A stretch of DNA of 64,000 bases, from assembly GCF_027158485.1 (NCBI RefSeq), contig NZ_JAMKYJ010000007.1; one strand, given 5' to 3'. This document shows, piece by piece, positions 42,758-52,739 of the stretch; within the stretch, counting starts at the first letter, position 1; each line of letters starts with the position of its first letter. This stretch comes from Oxalobacter formigenes (GTDB lineage Bacteria; Pseudomonadota; Gammaproteobacteria; Burkholderiales; Burkholderiaceae_D). The translations under genes and the position numbers were made by a program. The notes below the pieces were generated by a model. That model was not told the origin of the DNA. It saw only the letters and a program-made list of their open reading frames with translations, and did not search any database.

Positions 42758-44845
42758 CTAGGTAAAATCGGTGTTGAACAGGTCAAGAAACGCTTTTGCC
42801 TTTACCCGGATTTCCTCGAATTCTTCTTCCGGATCGGAAAGGGCGGTAATCGCGCCCCCGACGCCAAACGAGAGTTCGCTGTGAGACATGACCAGAGTGC
42901 GGATGACGATACTCAGATCGACGGCACCGGATAAGGAAAAATAGCCGATGGCGCCGGAATAAATGCCACGTGCACCCTCTTCCAGACTGTCAAGGATCTG
43001 CATAGTCCGAAGCTTCGGCGCTCCCGTCATCGAGCCGCCGGGAAAAGCGTCGCGGATGCATTGGCATGGGGATGCGTCCGGCCTTATTTTCGAGCGGATG
43101 GTACTGACCATCTGGTGAACGGTTTTATAAGATTCGATGGCAAACAGTTTCGTGACTTCAACACTGTTCAGTTCAGCGGTTTTTCCAAGATCATGCCGTA
43201 CCAGATCGACGATCATCAGGTTTTCGGCGTTCTCTTTTTCACTGGCAACCAGTTCATCATGGAGTATTTTGTCTTCTGCCGGATCGTTCGATCGGCCACG
43301 GGTTCCCTTGATCGGTTTCGATTCGGCTATGCGCTCATCGGAAATGGAAAGGAAACGTTCGGGTGAACAGCTCAGTATGCAAATATCTTTCAGTTGAAGA
43401 TAGGCGCTGTAAGGGGTCGGATTGGAACGTCGAAGCATCCGGTAAGCAGTCCAGGGATCGGCACCGGATCGTGCCGTTGCCATATTCGTCAGACAGACCT
43501 CGTAAGTTTCTCCCTGCCGGATATATTCCTTGCTCTTTTCGATGAGTCCGATGTATTTTTCCCGGTCGTGCCGGAGAACGAACGGCTTCTCAAGGGAAAG
43601 CGATTCCGGCAGATTGTCAGGTTCATCCTGATGCGCAGGCCCCATGTCTGTAAGGAGCATGGACGTGTCTTCAATCCATTTTTCTGATTCGGATTGAGCG
43701 TCATATCGGGCAAGCCCCAGCAGATGAACCTGTTTTTCCTGATGGTCGATAACCATGCCGCGGTTGCAAAATACCATGACCGTATCAGGGTAAGGAGATC
43801 GATGGATACTTCCAGCCTCACAATCTCCTTTCATTTCGTATCCGATATAGCCGAGCCATCCGAGAGCGAATTCAAAAGGCATTTCCGGCAAGTCAATTTC
43901 AAAACGGTTCAGGTCATTTTCCAGCCAGTCGAAAAAATTACCCCTTGTTTCCTGATCGCCGTTTTTGCCCGTCACATGAATGGCATGAGTTTTGACATCC
44001 ACAGAAACGATACGACCCAGCAAACCTTCTGCCTTGCACAGATAAGAAAATCGTCCCGAACCATAGTCCTGTCTGCTGCTGTCGAGCCAGATGGCGTATT
44101 CCGAGTTTTTGAAACATTTTTCAAAAACCGTTTCGGAATCGATGTCCAGCGCCAGCTGTTTATGCAGGAGAATAAGGCTTTCCCTGGCTTGCTTTTGTGT
44201 AGCTTGTGCTTGAGCCGGTTTGAAAGGCAAAGACAGAGTAGCAGATACTTTAGCTTTTTCGTTTTGTCGGTCTTCGGTTAATTTTCTGAAATTTTCAAAG
44301 ATTTGCAAGCCGTATTCCGTACAAATCGATTCCGGATGAAACTGGACTCCCCATTGAGGGAAAATCCGGTGACGGATTCCCATAATGGTCCCGTCTTCGG
44401 CTCGCGCCGTTACCTCCAGTGCATCCGGAATGTCGTAAACCGCGAGGGAATGGTAGCGGATGACTGGAAAGGGGGAGGGGATGTTCCTGAAAATATCGCT
44501 GCCATCGTGCCTAACGAGCGATTTCCGTCCATGACGTGCTTCCGTCGCCAGATCGATCCGGCTGCCGTAAAACTGGCATATACCCTGATGTCCGAGGCAG
44601 ATTCCCAGAACAGGAATATCTTTTTGCGCAATCACATCGGGACAAATGCCGAAGTCAGCCCGTTTGTCCGGCCGTCCCGGCCCCGGTGAAATGACGACGT
44701 TGTCGAAACCGTAAACCATGTCAGCATCCCAGTCCGGATCGTCATTTTTTATCACAAGCGGAGGACAGCCGTTAACGGCTGCGATCAAATGATAAAGATT
44801 GTAGGTGAAGGAATCGTAATTATCGATCAGCAGAGTTCTAATCAC
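42758..44845 (-). CDS. pabB: Fused aminodeoxychorismate synthase (PabA-PabB)
   Basis: The 695-residue protein joins a glutamine amidotransferase (about 1-195) to a chorismate-binding domain (about 225-690). The first part has Cys83 in LGICLGHQGI and the His-Glu pair in QFHPES. The second has ESKPIKGTRGRS, whose lysine is the PabB-type nucleophile (anthranilate synthases have Ala there), and GGSMTGAPKLRTMQILD. It converts chorismate and glutamine to aminodeoxychorismate. A Lys/Gln-rich linker of about 30 residues joins the halves. The next gene is the likely PabC. Confidence 0.93.
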   Translation of the reverse strand: MIRTLLIDNYDSFTYNLYHLIAAVNGCPPLVIKNDDPDWDADMVYGFDNVVISPGPGRPDKRADFGICPDVIAQKDIPVLGICLGHQGICQFYGSRIDLATEARHGRKSLVRHDGSDIFRNIPSPFPVIRYHSLAVYDIPDALEVTARAEDGTIMGIRHRIFPQWGVQFHPESICTEYGLQIFENFRKLTEDRQNEKAKVSATLSLPFKPAQAQATQKQARESLILLHKQLALDIDSETVFEKCFKNSEYAIWLDSSRQDYGSGRFSYLCKAEGLLGRIVSVDVKTHAIHVTGKNGDQETRGNFFDWLENDLNRFEIDLPEMPFEFALGWLGYIGYEMKGDCEAGSIHRSPYPDTVMVFCNRGMVIDHQEKQVHLLGLARYDAQSESEKWIEDTSMLLTDMGPAHQDEPDNLPESLSLEKPFVLRHDREKYIGLIEKSKEYIRQGETYEVCLTNMATARSGADPWTAYRMLRRSNPTPYSAYLQLKDICILSCSPERFLSISDERIAESKPIKGTRGRSNDPAEDKILHDELVASEKENAENLMIVDLVRHDLGKTAELNSVEVTKLFAIESYKTVHQMVSTIRSKIRPDASPCQCIRDAFPGGSMTGAPKLRTMQILDSLEEGARGIYSGAIGYFSLSGAVDLSIVIRTLVMSHSELSFGVGGAITALSDPEEEFEEIRVKAKAFLDLFNTDFT

Positions 44846-44864
44846 TTACGCCTCGACCATCACA

Positions 44865-46088
44865 TTATTTCTGATCTTCTGACCTGAACGTTCTGGACTG
44901 GCGTGGCCGGTTCGAACCGGCAACCATATCGAAGCGGAACAGGCGGCATTCAATAGGGCCATTATAAAACGGTGTCTTCCGGGCTTCTTTCAGACGAAGC
45001 ATTTTCGGGACAGACAGGTCTGCGGTAAACAGGAAAACTGACCAGTTCGGGAATCGCTGTTTCAGGGTGGTACCCAAAGCCTGATAGAACTGGCTGGCGA
45101 GCTCGTCGGCTTCAAGATTGCGGTTGCCGCGCACGCCGATACGTTCGCCATACGGTGGATTAGTCAGGATAATGCCCGGTTTGTCGACCGGCATTTTGAT
45201 TTCCTGCGCTTCGATCTGATGCAGCGGAATGTCGAAAGGAACGCCCGCTTCCTGCAGATTATGACGGGTCATGGTCAGCATGTCGCCGGAAATGTCGCTT
45301 CCATATATCATCGGGTTATCCGGCACCGGATTCACCTTGACGGCATCTTTCAGTGCTTTCCATTTTGCAGCATCGAAGTTGCTGAGTTTTTCAAACGAAA
45401 AAGACCGTTTGTATCCCGGAGGAATGCCCATCATCATCCGGGCGGCTTCAATCAGGATAGTCCCGGAACCACACATCGGGTCGAGTAGAGGGATACCCGG
45501 TTTCCAGCCCGATATTCTCAACAGGCCGGCAGCCAGATTTTCTCGTAAAGGCGCGTCACCCGTTTCAAGTCGCCAGCCGCGCTTGAAGAGCGCTTCACCG
45601 GACGTATCCAGATAAAGAGTGACGTTATGGGCATCGAGAAACCCGGCGATCCGGATATCCGGCGCATGTGTGTTGATGGATGGCCTAATGCCGTTCTGGC
45701 TTCGAAAACGGTCGACGACCCCGTCCTTGATGCGCAGCGTCGTGAAATTCAGGCTTTTTAAAGGTGATTTGATGGCTGTTATATCGATACGCAAGGTATT
45801 CTGGACGTCGAACCAGCTTTCCCAGGGCTGTTTGACTGCCAGCCGGTAAATGTCTTCTTCGCTCTTGTAGCTCGATTGTGCAATCCTGAGCAAAACACGT
45901 GAAGCGATACGGGAATACAGATTGATCAGCCAGCAATCTTCAATCATTCCAGAACAATGGACACCACCCGGAATGGTCTGGTGAATCGCCAGCGTCTTGC
46001 TTTTTTCAGCGATTTCTTTCAGTTCTTCAGCGAGAGCGTCTTCCATGCCTCTCGGGCATGGACAGAAATAGGAGTAGCTCGTAGACAT
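44865..46088 (-). CDS. THUMP-domain SAM-dependent RNA methyltransferase (RlmL/YcbY N-terminal-like)
   Basis: The 407-residue protein has an N-terminal THUMP RNA-binding region (about 1-165, starting YFCPCPRGMEDALAEELKEI). A Rossmann methyltransferase domain follows, with LLDPMCGSGTILIEAA and the catalytic NPPYGERIG. This arrangement matches the half of RlmL that makes m2G2445 in 23S rRNA, but the C-terminal RlmK half is missing. The target is therefore inferred. It lies 19 bp upstream of the pab genes and may be co-transcribed. Confidence 0.9.
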   Translation of the reverse strand: MSTSYSYFCPCPRGMEDALAEELKEIAEKSKTLAIHQTIPGGVHCSGMIEDCWLINLYSRIASRVLLRIAQSSYKSEEDIYRLAVKQPWESWFDVQNTLRIDITAIKSPLKSLNFTTLRIKDGVVDRFRSQNGIRPSINTHAPDIRIAGFLDAHNVTLYLDTSGEALFKRGWRLETGDAPLRENLAAGLLRISGWKPGIPLLDPMCGSGTILIEAARMMMGIPPGYKRSFSFEKLSNFDAAKWKALKDAVKVNPVPDNPMIYGSDISGDMLTMTRHNLQEAGVPFDIPLHQIEAQEIKMPVDKPGIILTNPPYGERIGVRGNRNLEADELASQFYQALGTTLKQRFPNWSVFLFTADLSVPKMLRLKEARKTPFYNGPIECRLFRFDMVAGSNRPRQSRTFRSEDQK

Positions 46089-46124
46089 ACAGGTTACCTT
46101 TTGACCGTAATTGTTTTTAAAAAA

Positions 46125-47390
46125 TTATTTTCGTATTTCGCCATGTCCGAAAACGACATATTTCAGTGAGGTCAATCCTTCAAGACCGACCGGGCCACGT
46201 GCATGCAGCTTGTCGTTGGAAATACCGATTTCCGCGCCGAGACCGTATTCAAAACCGTCGGCAAAGCGTGTGGATGCATTGATCATGACGGAAGACGAAT
46301 CCACCTCGCGCAAAAAGCGGAGTGAATGGCTGTAGTCTTCCGTAATGATGGCGTCGGTATGCTTGGATGAGTAACGGTTGATATGAGCGATGGCTTCATC
46401 CAGACCGCTGACAACGCGGACAGCCAGTATCGGGGCGAGATATTCCGTTTGCCAGTCCTCTTCCGATGCTTTGGCGAGATAAGGATAAGCGCCCAATATC
46501 TGGAATGCCTTTTCGTCACATCGCAGTTCAACTTCTTCGTCACGATAGCGCGTTGCCAGAAGCGGCAAGACATCGGCAGCGACGTTTTCCGATACCAGAA
46601 GCGTTTCCATGGTATTGCAGGTTCCATAACGCTGGCATTTGGCGTTGAAACCGATTTCAACCGCCTTGTCGAGGTCTGCGCTGTCATCGATATAAATGTG
46701 GCAGATGCCATCCAGATGTTTGATCATCGGGATTTTAGATTCGCGCATGAGCCGCTCAATCAATCCCTTTCCGCCACGGGGAACAATAACATCGACGTAT
46801 TCCGTCATCGTAATCAGTTCGCCCACTGCGGTACGGTCAGTCGTTTCGACAACCTGGACAGCCTGTTCGGGCAGTCCGGCCTTGGCAAGGCCTTCCCTGA
46901 CCAGACCGGCAAGAACCTGATTGCAGTGAATGGCTTCAGAACCGCCCCGCAGGATGGTGGCGTTACCGCTCTTGATGCACAAGCCTGCCGCATCGACCGT
47001 TACGTTCGGGCGGGCTTCGTAAATGATACCGATAACACCCAAAGGCACACGCATTTGTCCGACCTGAATACCAGATGGAAGCAGTTTAAGATTTGAAATG
47101 GCCCCGATCGGGTCGTCGAGAGACGCAATCTGTTCAAGGCCGGTTGCCATTGTTTCGATTGCTTTGTCGGATAAGGTCAGCCGATCCAGAAGTGCCGCTT
47201 CAAGGCCATTGTCTTTTGCGATATCGAGATCTTTCAGGTTCGCCGCGCGCAAAAGGGCAACTTCCCGGCGTATTGCCTGTGCAATAAACAGCAAAGCCCT
47301 GTTCTTGGTCGCCGTATCGGCTTTTGCCATCAGGCTGGCCGCTTCCCGGGCCTGTTGTCCGATCCGGGTCATGTAACTTTTGATTTCCAT
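46125..47390 (-). CDS. proA: Gamma-glutamyl phosphate reductase
   Basis: ProA reduces glutamyl 5-phosphate to the semialdehyde in proline synthesis. The 421-residue aldehyde dehydrogenase-like protein carries the catalytic Cys in QRYGTCNTMETL, NADP-site segments LGVIGIIYEARPN and ILRGGSEA, and the C-terminal ARGPVGLEGLTS. ATG 47390 is chosen over a TTG three codons upstream. It is the last gene of the leuS-lptE-holA-proA series; proB is not in the window. Confidence 0.96.
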   Translation of the reverse strand: MEIKSYMTRIGQQAREAASLMAKADTATKNRALLFIAQAIRREVALLRAANLKDLDIAKDNGLEAALLDRLTLSDKAIETMATGLEQIASLDDPIGAISNLKLLPSGIQVGQMRVPLGVIGIIYEARPNVTVDAAGLCIKSGNATILRGGSEAIHCNQVLAGLVREGLAKAGLPEQAVQVVETTDRTAVGELITMTEYVDVIVPRGGKGLIERLMRESKIPMIKHLDGICHIYIDDSADLDKAVEIGFNAKCQRYGTCNTMETLLVSENVAADVLPLLATRYRDEEVELRCDEKAFQILGAYPYLAKASEEDWQTEYLAPILAVRVVSGLDEAIAHINRYSSKHTDAIITEDYSHSLRFLREVDSSSVMINASTRFADGFEYGLGAEIGISNDKLHARGPVGLEGLTSLKYVVFGHGEIRK

Positions 47391-47452
47391 CGTCGTCAAT
47401 CGCTTATCTCGGGGAATGACAACGTTAACATTCCCCCGGTTTCAGTTCAAGT

Positions 47453-48463
47453 TTATGCTATGGAAAGGCCCAGCTGGGTCAGGGCATCCCATGCATCGTC
47501 CATCATGGAATCGGAACGCAATCCCTTGATGATCTTATCGATTTGTGCCGTTTGCTGTAAAGCTTTCTGCAAGTTGTTTTTGTCCAGCCTGTTTACAGTC
47601 GACTGGATGAATCTTTCGCGCGGTCCTCTCAAACGCAGGCTTTTTGAAACAGAGGCAAACGCCTGTCCTTCTTCCAGAGCCATTTTGCATTTCAAAAGAG
47701 TCCTGATCTCATCTGTTACCGTCCAGAGTATCAGCGGAAGCGGTTCACCTTCCCCTTTCAGGCCTTCGACCATTTTGATGAAACGGGTGCGATTGCCTCC
47801 CAGCATCGCTTCGGTCAGCTTGAAAACGTCATATCGTGCGACATTCAATACAGAGCTGCAAACCTGTTCGAAACTCAACTTCCCTTCCGGGAACAGGAGT
47901 GCCAGTTTCTGGATTTCCTGATGCGCTGCCAGAAGATTGCCTTCCACCCGGTTGACAAGAAAGTCGATGCCCTCTCTGTCAATGGACTGTTTCTGTTTTG
48001 CAAGGCGTGAGGAAATCCAGTTTCCCAGACGGGACAAGTCGATTGTCGGAACGTCTATATAAATGCCATGCTTTTGCAAGGCAGAAACCCATGCGGACTT
48101 CTGGGTTGTCCAGTCAAGCTTCGGCAAGGTAATCAGGGTGATATTGTCGGGATTCAGTCCGGCGACGTATTCCTGTAAAGCTGTGCTCCCTTCTTTACCG
48201 GGACGGCCGGTCGGAATACGCAATTCGATCAGTTTCTTGTCTCCGAAAAGCGACATGGCGTTGTTCGTCGCCTGAAGCTGGCCCCACTTGAAACTGCGTT
48301 CGACCGTCAAGACCTCACGCTCGGTAAAATCGCGGGTTCTGGCGGCATGCCGTATCCTATCGGCCGCTTCGAGCGCCAAAAGATGCTCATCCCCTGTCAG
48401 TATATACAAAGGGGCCAGTTCTTTCTGAAGGTGAGACTCTAAGGCTTCGTATTTCAGAAACAT
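47453..48463 (-). CDS. holA: DNA polymerase III subunit delta
   Basis: HolA is the clamp-loader subunit that opens the beta sliding clamp. The 336-residue protein has the expected three-domain form, with LYILTGDEHLLALEAADRIR near the N-terminus, the central ELRIPTGRPGKEGSTAL and the helical C-terminal collar domain. It has no functional Walker A, as usual for delta. It is 5 bp from lptE and lies in the conserved leuS-lptE-holA-proA order. Confidence 0.94.
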   Translation of the reverse strand: MFLKYEALESHLQKELAPLYILTGDEHLLALEAADRIRHAARTRDFTEREVLTVERSFKWGQLQATNNAMSLFGDKKLIELRIPTGRPGKEGSTALQEYVAGLNPDNITLITLPKLDWTTQKSAWVSALQKHGIYIDVPTIDLSRLGNWISSRLAKQKQSIDREGIDFLVNRVEGNLLAAHQEIQKLALLFPEGKLSFEQVCSSVLNVARYDVFKLTEAMLGGNRTRFIKMVEGLKGEGEPLPLILWTVTDEIRTLLKCKMALEEGQAFASVSKSLRLRGPRERFIQSTVNRLDKNNLQKALQQTAQIDKIIKGLRSDSMMDDAWDALTQLGLSIA

Positions 48464-48468
48464 AAACG

Positions 48469-49068
48469 TTAATCAGGCGTTCCGGGTTGATGTTCAGGTT
48501 GCCTGTCCAGACTGGTTGTGTTTTCTGTTGTCTGATCTTCAGACCCGTTAATGGCTGACATTTTAATGGCCGACAATCTTCTTAAAAGCTGATGAGCCAT
48601 ATCGAATTGCATGTCCTTGTAAAGCATCAGTTCTTCATTTTCCTTGGACAGGGCTTCATTATCGTTGTACGTCATTGTCCGGCGAAGAGCCAACTTGGTT
48701 GGTTCGATCAGGATTTTCCCTTGTGGAGTTCTGGCGGTGAATTCCAGTATGTAATCCAGTGAATACTCACGTACACGTCCCTGGGCATTCAGGGAAAGAT
48801 AATCCTTGTTTTTCTTTTCAGAGATAGCTGACAAGATAACTTCAGCCTCTTTGGGATTATTGGCTAACTTCGTCAGCTTCATGCCTTTGATCAGTCGTTT
48901 GAGACGTGCAGATGTCTGGGAATCAGCAGGAAAGTCGATATAAATGCTTGAAAAAGAAAGCTGATCGCCGCCTATGCCATTCGTCCCTCTTAAATGAAAG
49001 CCACATGCAACCAATAACGTGGTTGCAAAGAGCAGAAATATCCAGTTGTATAAACGTTTATATTTCAT
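48469..49068 (-). CDS. lptE: LPS assembly lipoprotein LptE
   Basis: LptE plugs the LptD barrel and helps to place lipopolysaccharide in the outer membrane. The 199-residue product has a lipoprotein signal (FLLFATTLLVAC) with Cys22, followed by GFHLRGTNGIGG, which is the LptE N-terminal hallmark. The acidic Gln/Glu-rich tail after the fold is unremarkable. I place the start at 49068; ATG 49080 is also possible. It sits between leuS and holA. Confidence 0.93.
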   Translation of the reverse strand: MKYKRLYNWIFLLFATTLLVACGFHLRGTNGIGGDQLSFSSIYIDFPADSQTSARLKRLIKGMKLTKLANNPKEAEVILSAISEKKNKDYLSLNAQGRVREYSLDYILEFTARTPQGKILIEPTKLALRRTMTYNDNEALSKENEELMLYKDMQFDMAHQLLRRLSAIKMSAINGSEDQTTENTTSLDRQPEHQPGTPD

Positions 49069-49099
49069 TTCGGCTTCCATTTGAAAGTAAATCAATATT

Positions 49100-51742
49100 T
49101 TAAACGACAATATTCACCAGCTTGTTCGGAACGACAATGACACGCTTCGGCGTTCCGGTAATGAATTTTTGGACGTTTTCATTTTCCATTGCGATCTTTT
49201 CGATAGTTGCCTTGTCAGCCGCTTTCGGTACATGAATGCTGCTGCGAAGCTTGCCATTGACCTGAACGACCATTTCAATCTCATCCTGTTCAAGGGCGGA
49301 TGCATCGACTTCAGGCCAGGCTGCGTTTAACAGGTCACCATCCGTTTTTTCGTATCCGAGTTCCTGCCACAAAACATAAGTGATGTGTGGCACGACCGGA
49401 TAGAGCGTTCTCAGGAAAATCGACAGGGTTTCGCGCATGACAGCGGCAAATTCCGGCGAGTTGTCGGATTTCGCGGCTTCAAGCGTGTTCAGCATTTTCA
49501 TACATGCCGACACGACCGTGTTGTATTGAATGCGGGCATAATCCTGATTGGCCTGCTGCAGAACCTGATGGATTTCACGTCTCAATGTTTTCAGGGATTC
49601 AGGCAGGTCTTTCGGAAGAGGCTGGTTTGCCGCTTTTTCAATCATTTCCTTGTTTTTGAAAGCAAAAGCCCATACGCGACGCAGGAAGCGGCTGGCGCCT
49701 TCGACCCCGGAACCGGACCATTCAAGCGTCTGTTCAGGAGGGGACGCGAACATGGTGAACAGACGGGCCGTATCGGCACCGTACTGTTCGATTTGTGTTT
49801 GCGGGTCGATACCGTTGTTTTTCGATTTCGACATTTTTTCGATGCCGCCGATGTTGACCGCTTTTCCGTCTTCCTTCAGTTGTGCGGAAACAGGACGGCC
49901 CTTGTCGTCGAGTTGCAGTTCGACTTCTTCAGGGTTGAACCAGCTCTTCTTGCCGGAACTGTCTTCCCTGAAATAGGTTTCATTCAAAACCATACCCTGA
50001 GTCAGCAGTTTGACGAACGGTTCGTCAAATTTGATCAGGCCGAGGTCGCGCATGACCTTGGTGTAAAAACGGGCATACAGCAAGTGCATGACGGCATGTT
50101 CGATACCGCCGATATACTGGTCCATCGGCATCCAGTAATCGATACGTTCATCGACCATGGCCTTGTCGGAACCCGGCGAACAGTAGCGCATGAAATACCA
50201 GCAGGAATCGACGAAGGTATCCATCGTGTCGGTTTCGCGACGAGCCGGTTTGCCGCAATGCGGACATGTCGTATTGACGAATTTTTCATCTTTGGCCAGC
50301 GGATTGCCACTGCCATCAGGAATGCAATTTTCCGGCAAGAGAACAGGCAAATCCTTTTCAGGAACCGGTACGGCTCCACAGTCCGGGCAATGAATGATCG
50401 GAATCGGTGTGCCCCAGTAACGCTGCCGGGAAATGCCCCAGTCACGCAGGCGATAAGTCACTTTCTTTTCACCCAGACCTTTTTCTGCCAGAACGGCTGC
50501 GACGGCATCGACTGCTTCCTGATAGTTCAACCCGTCGAAACGACCGGAATTGATACACTTGCCGTGTTCCTTGTCGGCATACCATTCATGCCATTCATTT
50601 TCCATGAACGGCTGGCCATCGACGTCGATAACCTGACGGATCGGCAAGCCGTATTTATGGGCGAATTCAAAGTCGCGTTCATCGTGGGCAGGTACTGCCA
50701 TGACAGCGCCGTCACCGTAGCTCATCAACACGTAGTTACCGACCCAGACTTCAACCAGCTGGTTGGTCAGGGGATGATTGACGAACAAACCGGTTGGCAT
50801 CCCTTTTTTCTCCATCGTGGCCATATCGGCTTCGATGACACTGCCCCGTTTGCATTCTTCAATGAATTCCGCCAGTTCAGGATTGTCTTTTGCAGCGAAA
50901 CGGGCAAGATCGTGTTCGGGTGCAACTGTACAGAAAGTGACCCCCTTGATCGTGTCGGCGCGGGTCGTGAAAACCCAGAGTTTTCCGTCGCCGATCAATT
51001 GTCCGTCCGTATCATGAATGTCGTGAGTGAAAGCGAAACGGACGCCTTCGGATTTGCCGATCCAGTTGATCTGCATGGTGCGGACCCGTTCAGGCCAGCC
51101 CGGGAGCTTGTCCGTGACGTAGTCCAGCAGTTCTTCCGCATAATCGGTAATGCGGGCGTAGTACATCGGGATTTCACGTTTTTCGATCAATGCACCCGAA
51201 CGCCAGCCACGGCCGTCAATCACCTGTTCATTGGCGAGAACAGTCTGGTCAACCGGGTCCCAGTTAACAGTTCCTGTTTTCTGGTAAATGATGCCTTTTT
51301 CCAGCATCTTCAAAAACATCCACTGGTTCCATTTGTAATAATCCGGTTTACAAGCCGTCATTTCACGTGACCAGTCAATCGCCAGCCCCATGGAAGCCAT
51401 CTGTCCTTTCATATGGGTGATGTTGGAGTAAGTCCATTCTGCGGGAGGAATGCCATGCGCCATCGCAGCGTTTTCAGCGGGCATGCCGAAAGCGTCCCAG
51501 CCCATCGGCATCAAAACGTTATAACCGTTCATGCGCAGATAGCGATACATCACGTCGTTGATCGTGTAGTTGCGGACGTGTCCCATATGAAGCCGACCTG
51601 ACGGGTATGGCAGCATGGAACAGGCATAAAATTTGCCTTTCGGGAAACGGGGATCGTTTTCGACGGTTTTGTATGCCTCTGTTGATTCCCAGTGTTCTTG
51701 TGCAGATTTTTCTACCTCTGCATGGTTATATCTGTCTTGCAT
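49100..51742 (-). CDS. leuS: Leucyl-tRNA synthetase
   Basis: The 880-residue class I enzyme charges tRNA-Leu. It has the HIGH-type motif PYPSGRLHMGHVRNY, the CP1 editing domain (about 220-420, with TFCTVAPEHDLA), a zinc-like CPDCG/CPHCG region, and the KMSKSKNNG signature. The C-terminal domain ends KRVIVVPNKLVNIVV. Length is standard. It starts the leuS-lptE-holA-proA set and is separated from dapB by 190 bp. Confidence 0.98.
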   Translation of the reverse strand: MQDRYNHAEVEKSAQEHWESTEAYKTVENDPRFPKGKFYACSMLPYPSGRLHMGHVRNYTINDVMYRYLRMNGYNVLMPMGWDAFGMPAENAAMAHGIPPAEWTYSNITHMKGQMASMGLAIDWSREMTACKPDYYKWNQWMFLKMLEKGIIYQKTGTVNWDPVDQTVLANEQVIDGRGWRSGALIEKREIPMYYARITDYAEELLDYVTDKLPGWPERVRTMQINWIGKSEGVRFAFTHDIHDTDGQLIGDGKLWVFTTRADTIKGVTFCTVAPEHDLARFAAKDNPELAEFIEECKRGSVIEADMATMEKKGMPTGLFVNHPLTNQLVEVWVGNYVLMSYGDGAVMAVPAHDERDFEFAHKYGLPIRQVIDVDGQPFMENEWHEWYADKEHGKCINSGRFDGLNYQEAVDAVAAVLAEKGLGEKKVTYRLRDWGISRQRYWGTPIPIIHCPDCGAVPVPEKDLPVLLPENCIPDGSGNPLAKDEKFVNTTCPHCGKPARRETDTMDTFVDSCWYFMRYCSPGSDKAMVDERIDYWMPMDQYIGGIEHAVMHLLYARFYTKVMRDLGLIKFDEPFVKLLTQGMVLNETYFREDSSGKKSWFNPEEVELQLDDKGRPVSAQLKEDGKAVNIGGIEKMSKSKNNGIDPQTQIEQYGADTARLFTMFASPPEQTLEWSGSGVEGASRFLRRVWAFAFKNKEMIEKAANQPLPKDLPESLKTLRREIHQVLQQANQDYARIQYNTVVSACMKMLNTLEAAKSDNSPEFAAVMRETLSIFLRTLYPVVPHITYVLWQELGYEKTDGDLLNAAWPEVDASALEQDEIEMVVQVNGKLRSSIHVPKAADKATIEKIAMENENVQKFITGTPKRVIVVPNKLVNIVV

Positions 51743-51880
51743 GATGGCTAACGATAGGAAAATTTAACGTTCGGTTTTTGACGGAAGATCATATGATAAT
51801 ACGAGTAGCACGATATGCCACTCATTCCGGGATATTTACATGGCATTCACGTCATTCCGTTGAAAATATGCTTTTTATTT

Positions 51881-51916
51881 CCCTCATTTCCGCAAAACGT
51901 ATTCCGGAAATGAGGG
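51881..51916. other. Perfect 12-bp hairpin between dapB and leuS
   Basis: CCCTCATTTCCG (51881-51892) and CGGAAATGAGGG (51905-51916) enclose a 12-nt loop. It lies 16 nt past the dapB stop on the minus strand. The strand sense of dapB lacks a T-run after it, so it is either a factor-aided terminator or a 3'-end barrier. The remaining part of the 190-bp gap should hold the leuS promoter; I saw no gene. Confidence 0.6.
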
Positions 51917-51932
51917 GGAACGGTATGGAGTA

Positions 51933-52739
51933 TTACTTCAGGCCAAGAACGTCCTGCATGTCGAAAAGGCCGTTTTTCTTGTCGGCGAGGAAGCGGCATG
52001 CCCTGAGGCTGCCTTGCGCGTAAGTCGCGCGACTGGCGGATTTGTGAGTGATTTCGATACGTTCGCCAGTACCGGCGAAAAGAACGGTATGGTCACCGAC
52101 GATATCGCCACCACGAATGGTTGAAAATCCGATGGTGGATGGATCACGTTCGCCAGTGATGCCTTCCCGGGAAAAGACTCCACATTCTTTAAGGTCGCGG
52201 CCAATGGCATTGGCAATGACTTCGCCCATTTTCAAGGCGGTTCCCGAAGGAGCGTCGACCTTGTGTCGATGATGGGCTTCAATCACTTCGATGTCGTAAC
52301 CTTCGGCAAAGTTTTTTGCAGCGATTTCGAGGAGTTTCATCGTCACATTGACGCCAACACTCATATTCGGCGCGAATACCACGGAAATGGTTTCGGCTGC
52401 TTTTGCGATGGTTTTCTTGCCTGCTTCATCAAAGCCTGTTGTGCCGATAATGATTTTGATATTGTTTTTGACGCAATAATCCAGATGTTTCAGAGTTCCT
52501 TCCGGACGGGTGAAATCGATGAGATATTCAGCGCCTTCCAATGCCCTGGAGATATCCGATTCAACTGTAACTCCTGTTTTCTCCCCGAGAAACATACCGG
52601 CGTCGTTGCCGAGATTGGGAGAATCCGGTACATCGAGCGCACCGGTTAAAACGGCATCGTCCGCTTTCAGGACGGCTTCGATCAGCATATGGCCCATGCG
52701 GCCATTGGCGCCAGCAATTGCGATTTTCATTTTACTCAT
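51933..52739 (-). CDS. dapB: 4-hydroxy-tetrahydrodipicolinate reductase
   Basis: DapB acts in the diaminopimelate and lysine pathway. The 268-residue protein has the Rossmann motif IAGANGRMGHM, and the substrate site EAHHRHKVDAPSGTA with the catalytic His and Lys. Its ATG overlaps the bamE stop in an ATGA arrangement, indicating coupled translation; a second in-frame ATG is three codons downstream. The bamE-dapB-leuS order is typical of Burkholderiales. Confidence 0.96.
   Translation of the reverse strand: MSKMKIAIAGANGRMGHMLIEAVLKADDAVLTGALDVPDSPNLGNDAGMFLGEKTGVTVESDISRALEGAEYLIDFTRPEGTLKHLDYCVKNNIKIIIGTTGFDEAGKKTIAKAAETISVVFAPNMSVGVNVTMKLLEIAAKNFAEGYDIEVIEAHHRHKVDAPSGTALKMGEVIANAIGRDLKECGVFSREGITGERDPSTIGFSTIRGGDIVGDHTVLFAGTGERIEITHKSASRATYAQGSLRACRFLADKKNGLFDMQDVLGLK

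Noticed and set aside
44303..44689. Open frame opposite the PabA domain
   Set aside because: Antisense to a clear glutamine amidotransferase domain, with no ribosome-binding site or known motif.
49385..51370. A 661-codon open frame on the plus strand opposite leuS
   Set aside because: It mirrors the codons of leuS, has no recognisable motif, and leuS is complete and certain. Similar long antisense frames occur opposite gapA, aspS, groL and hslU.
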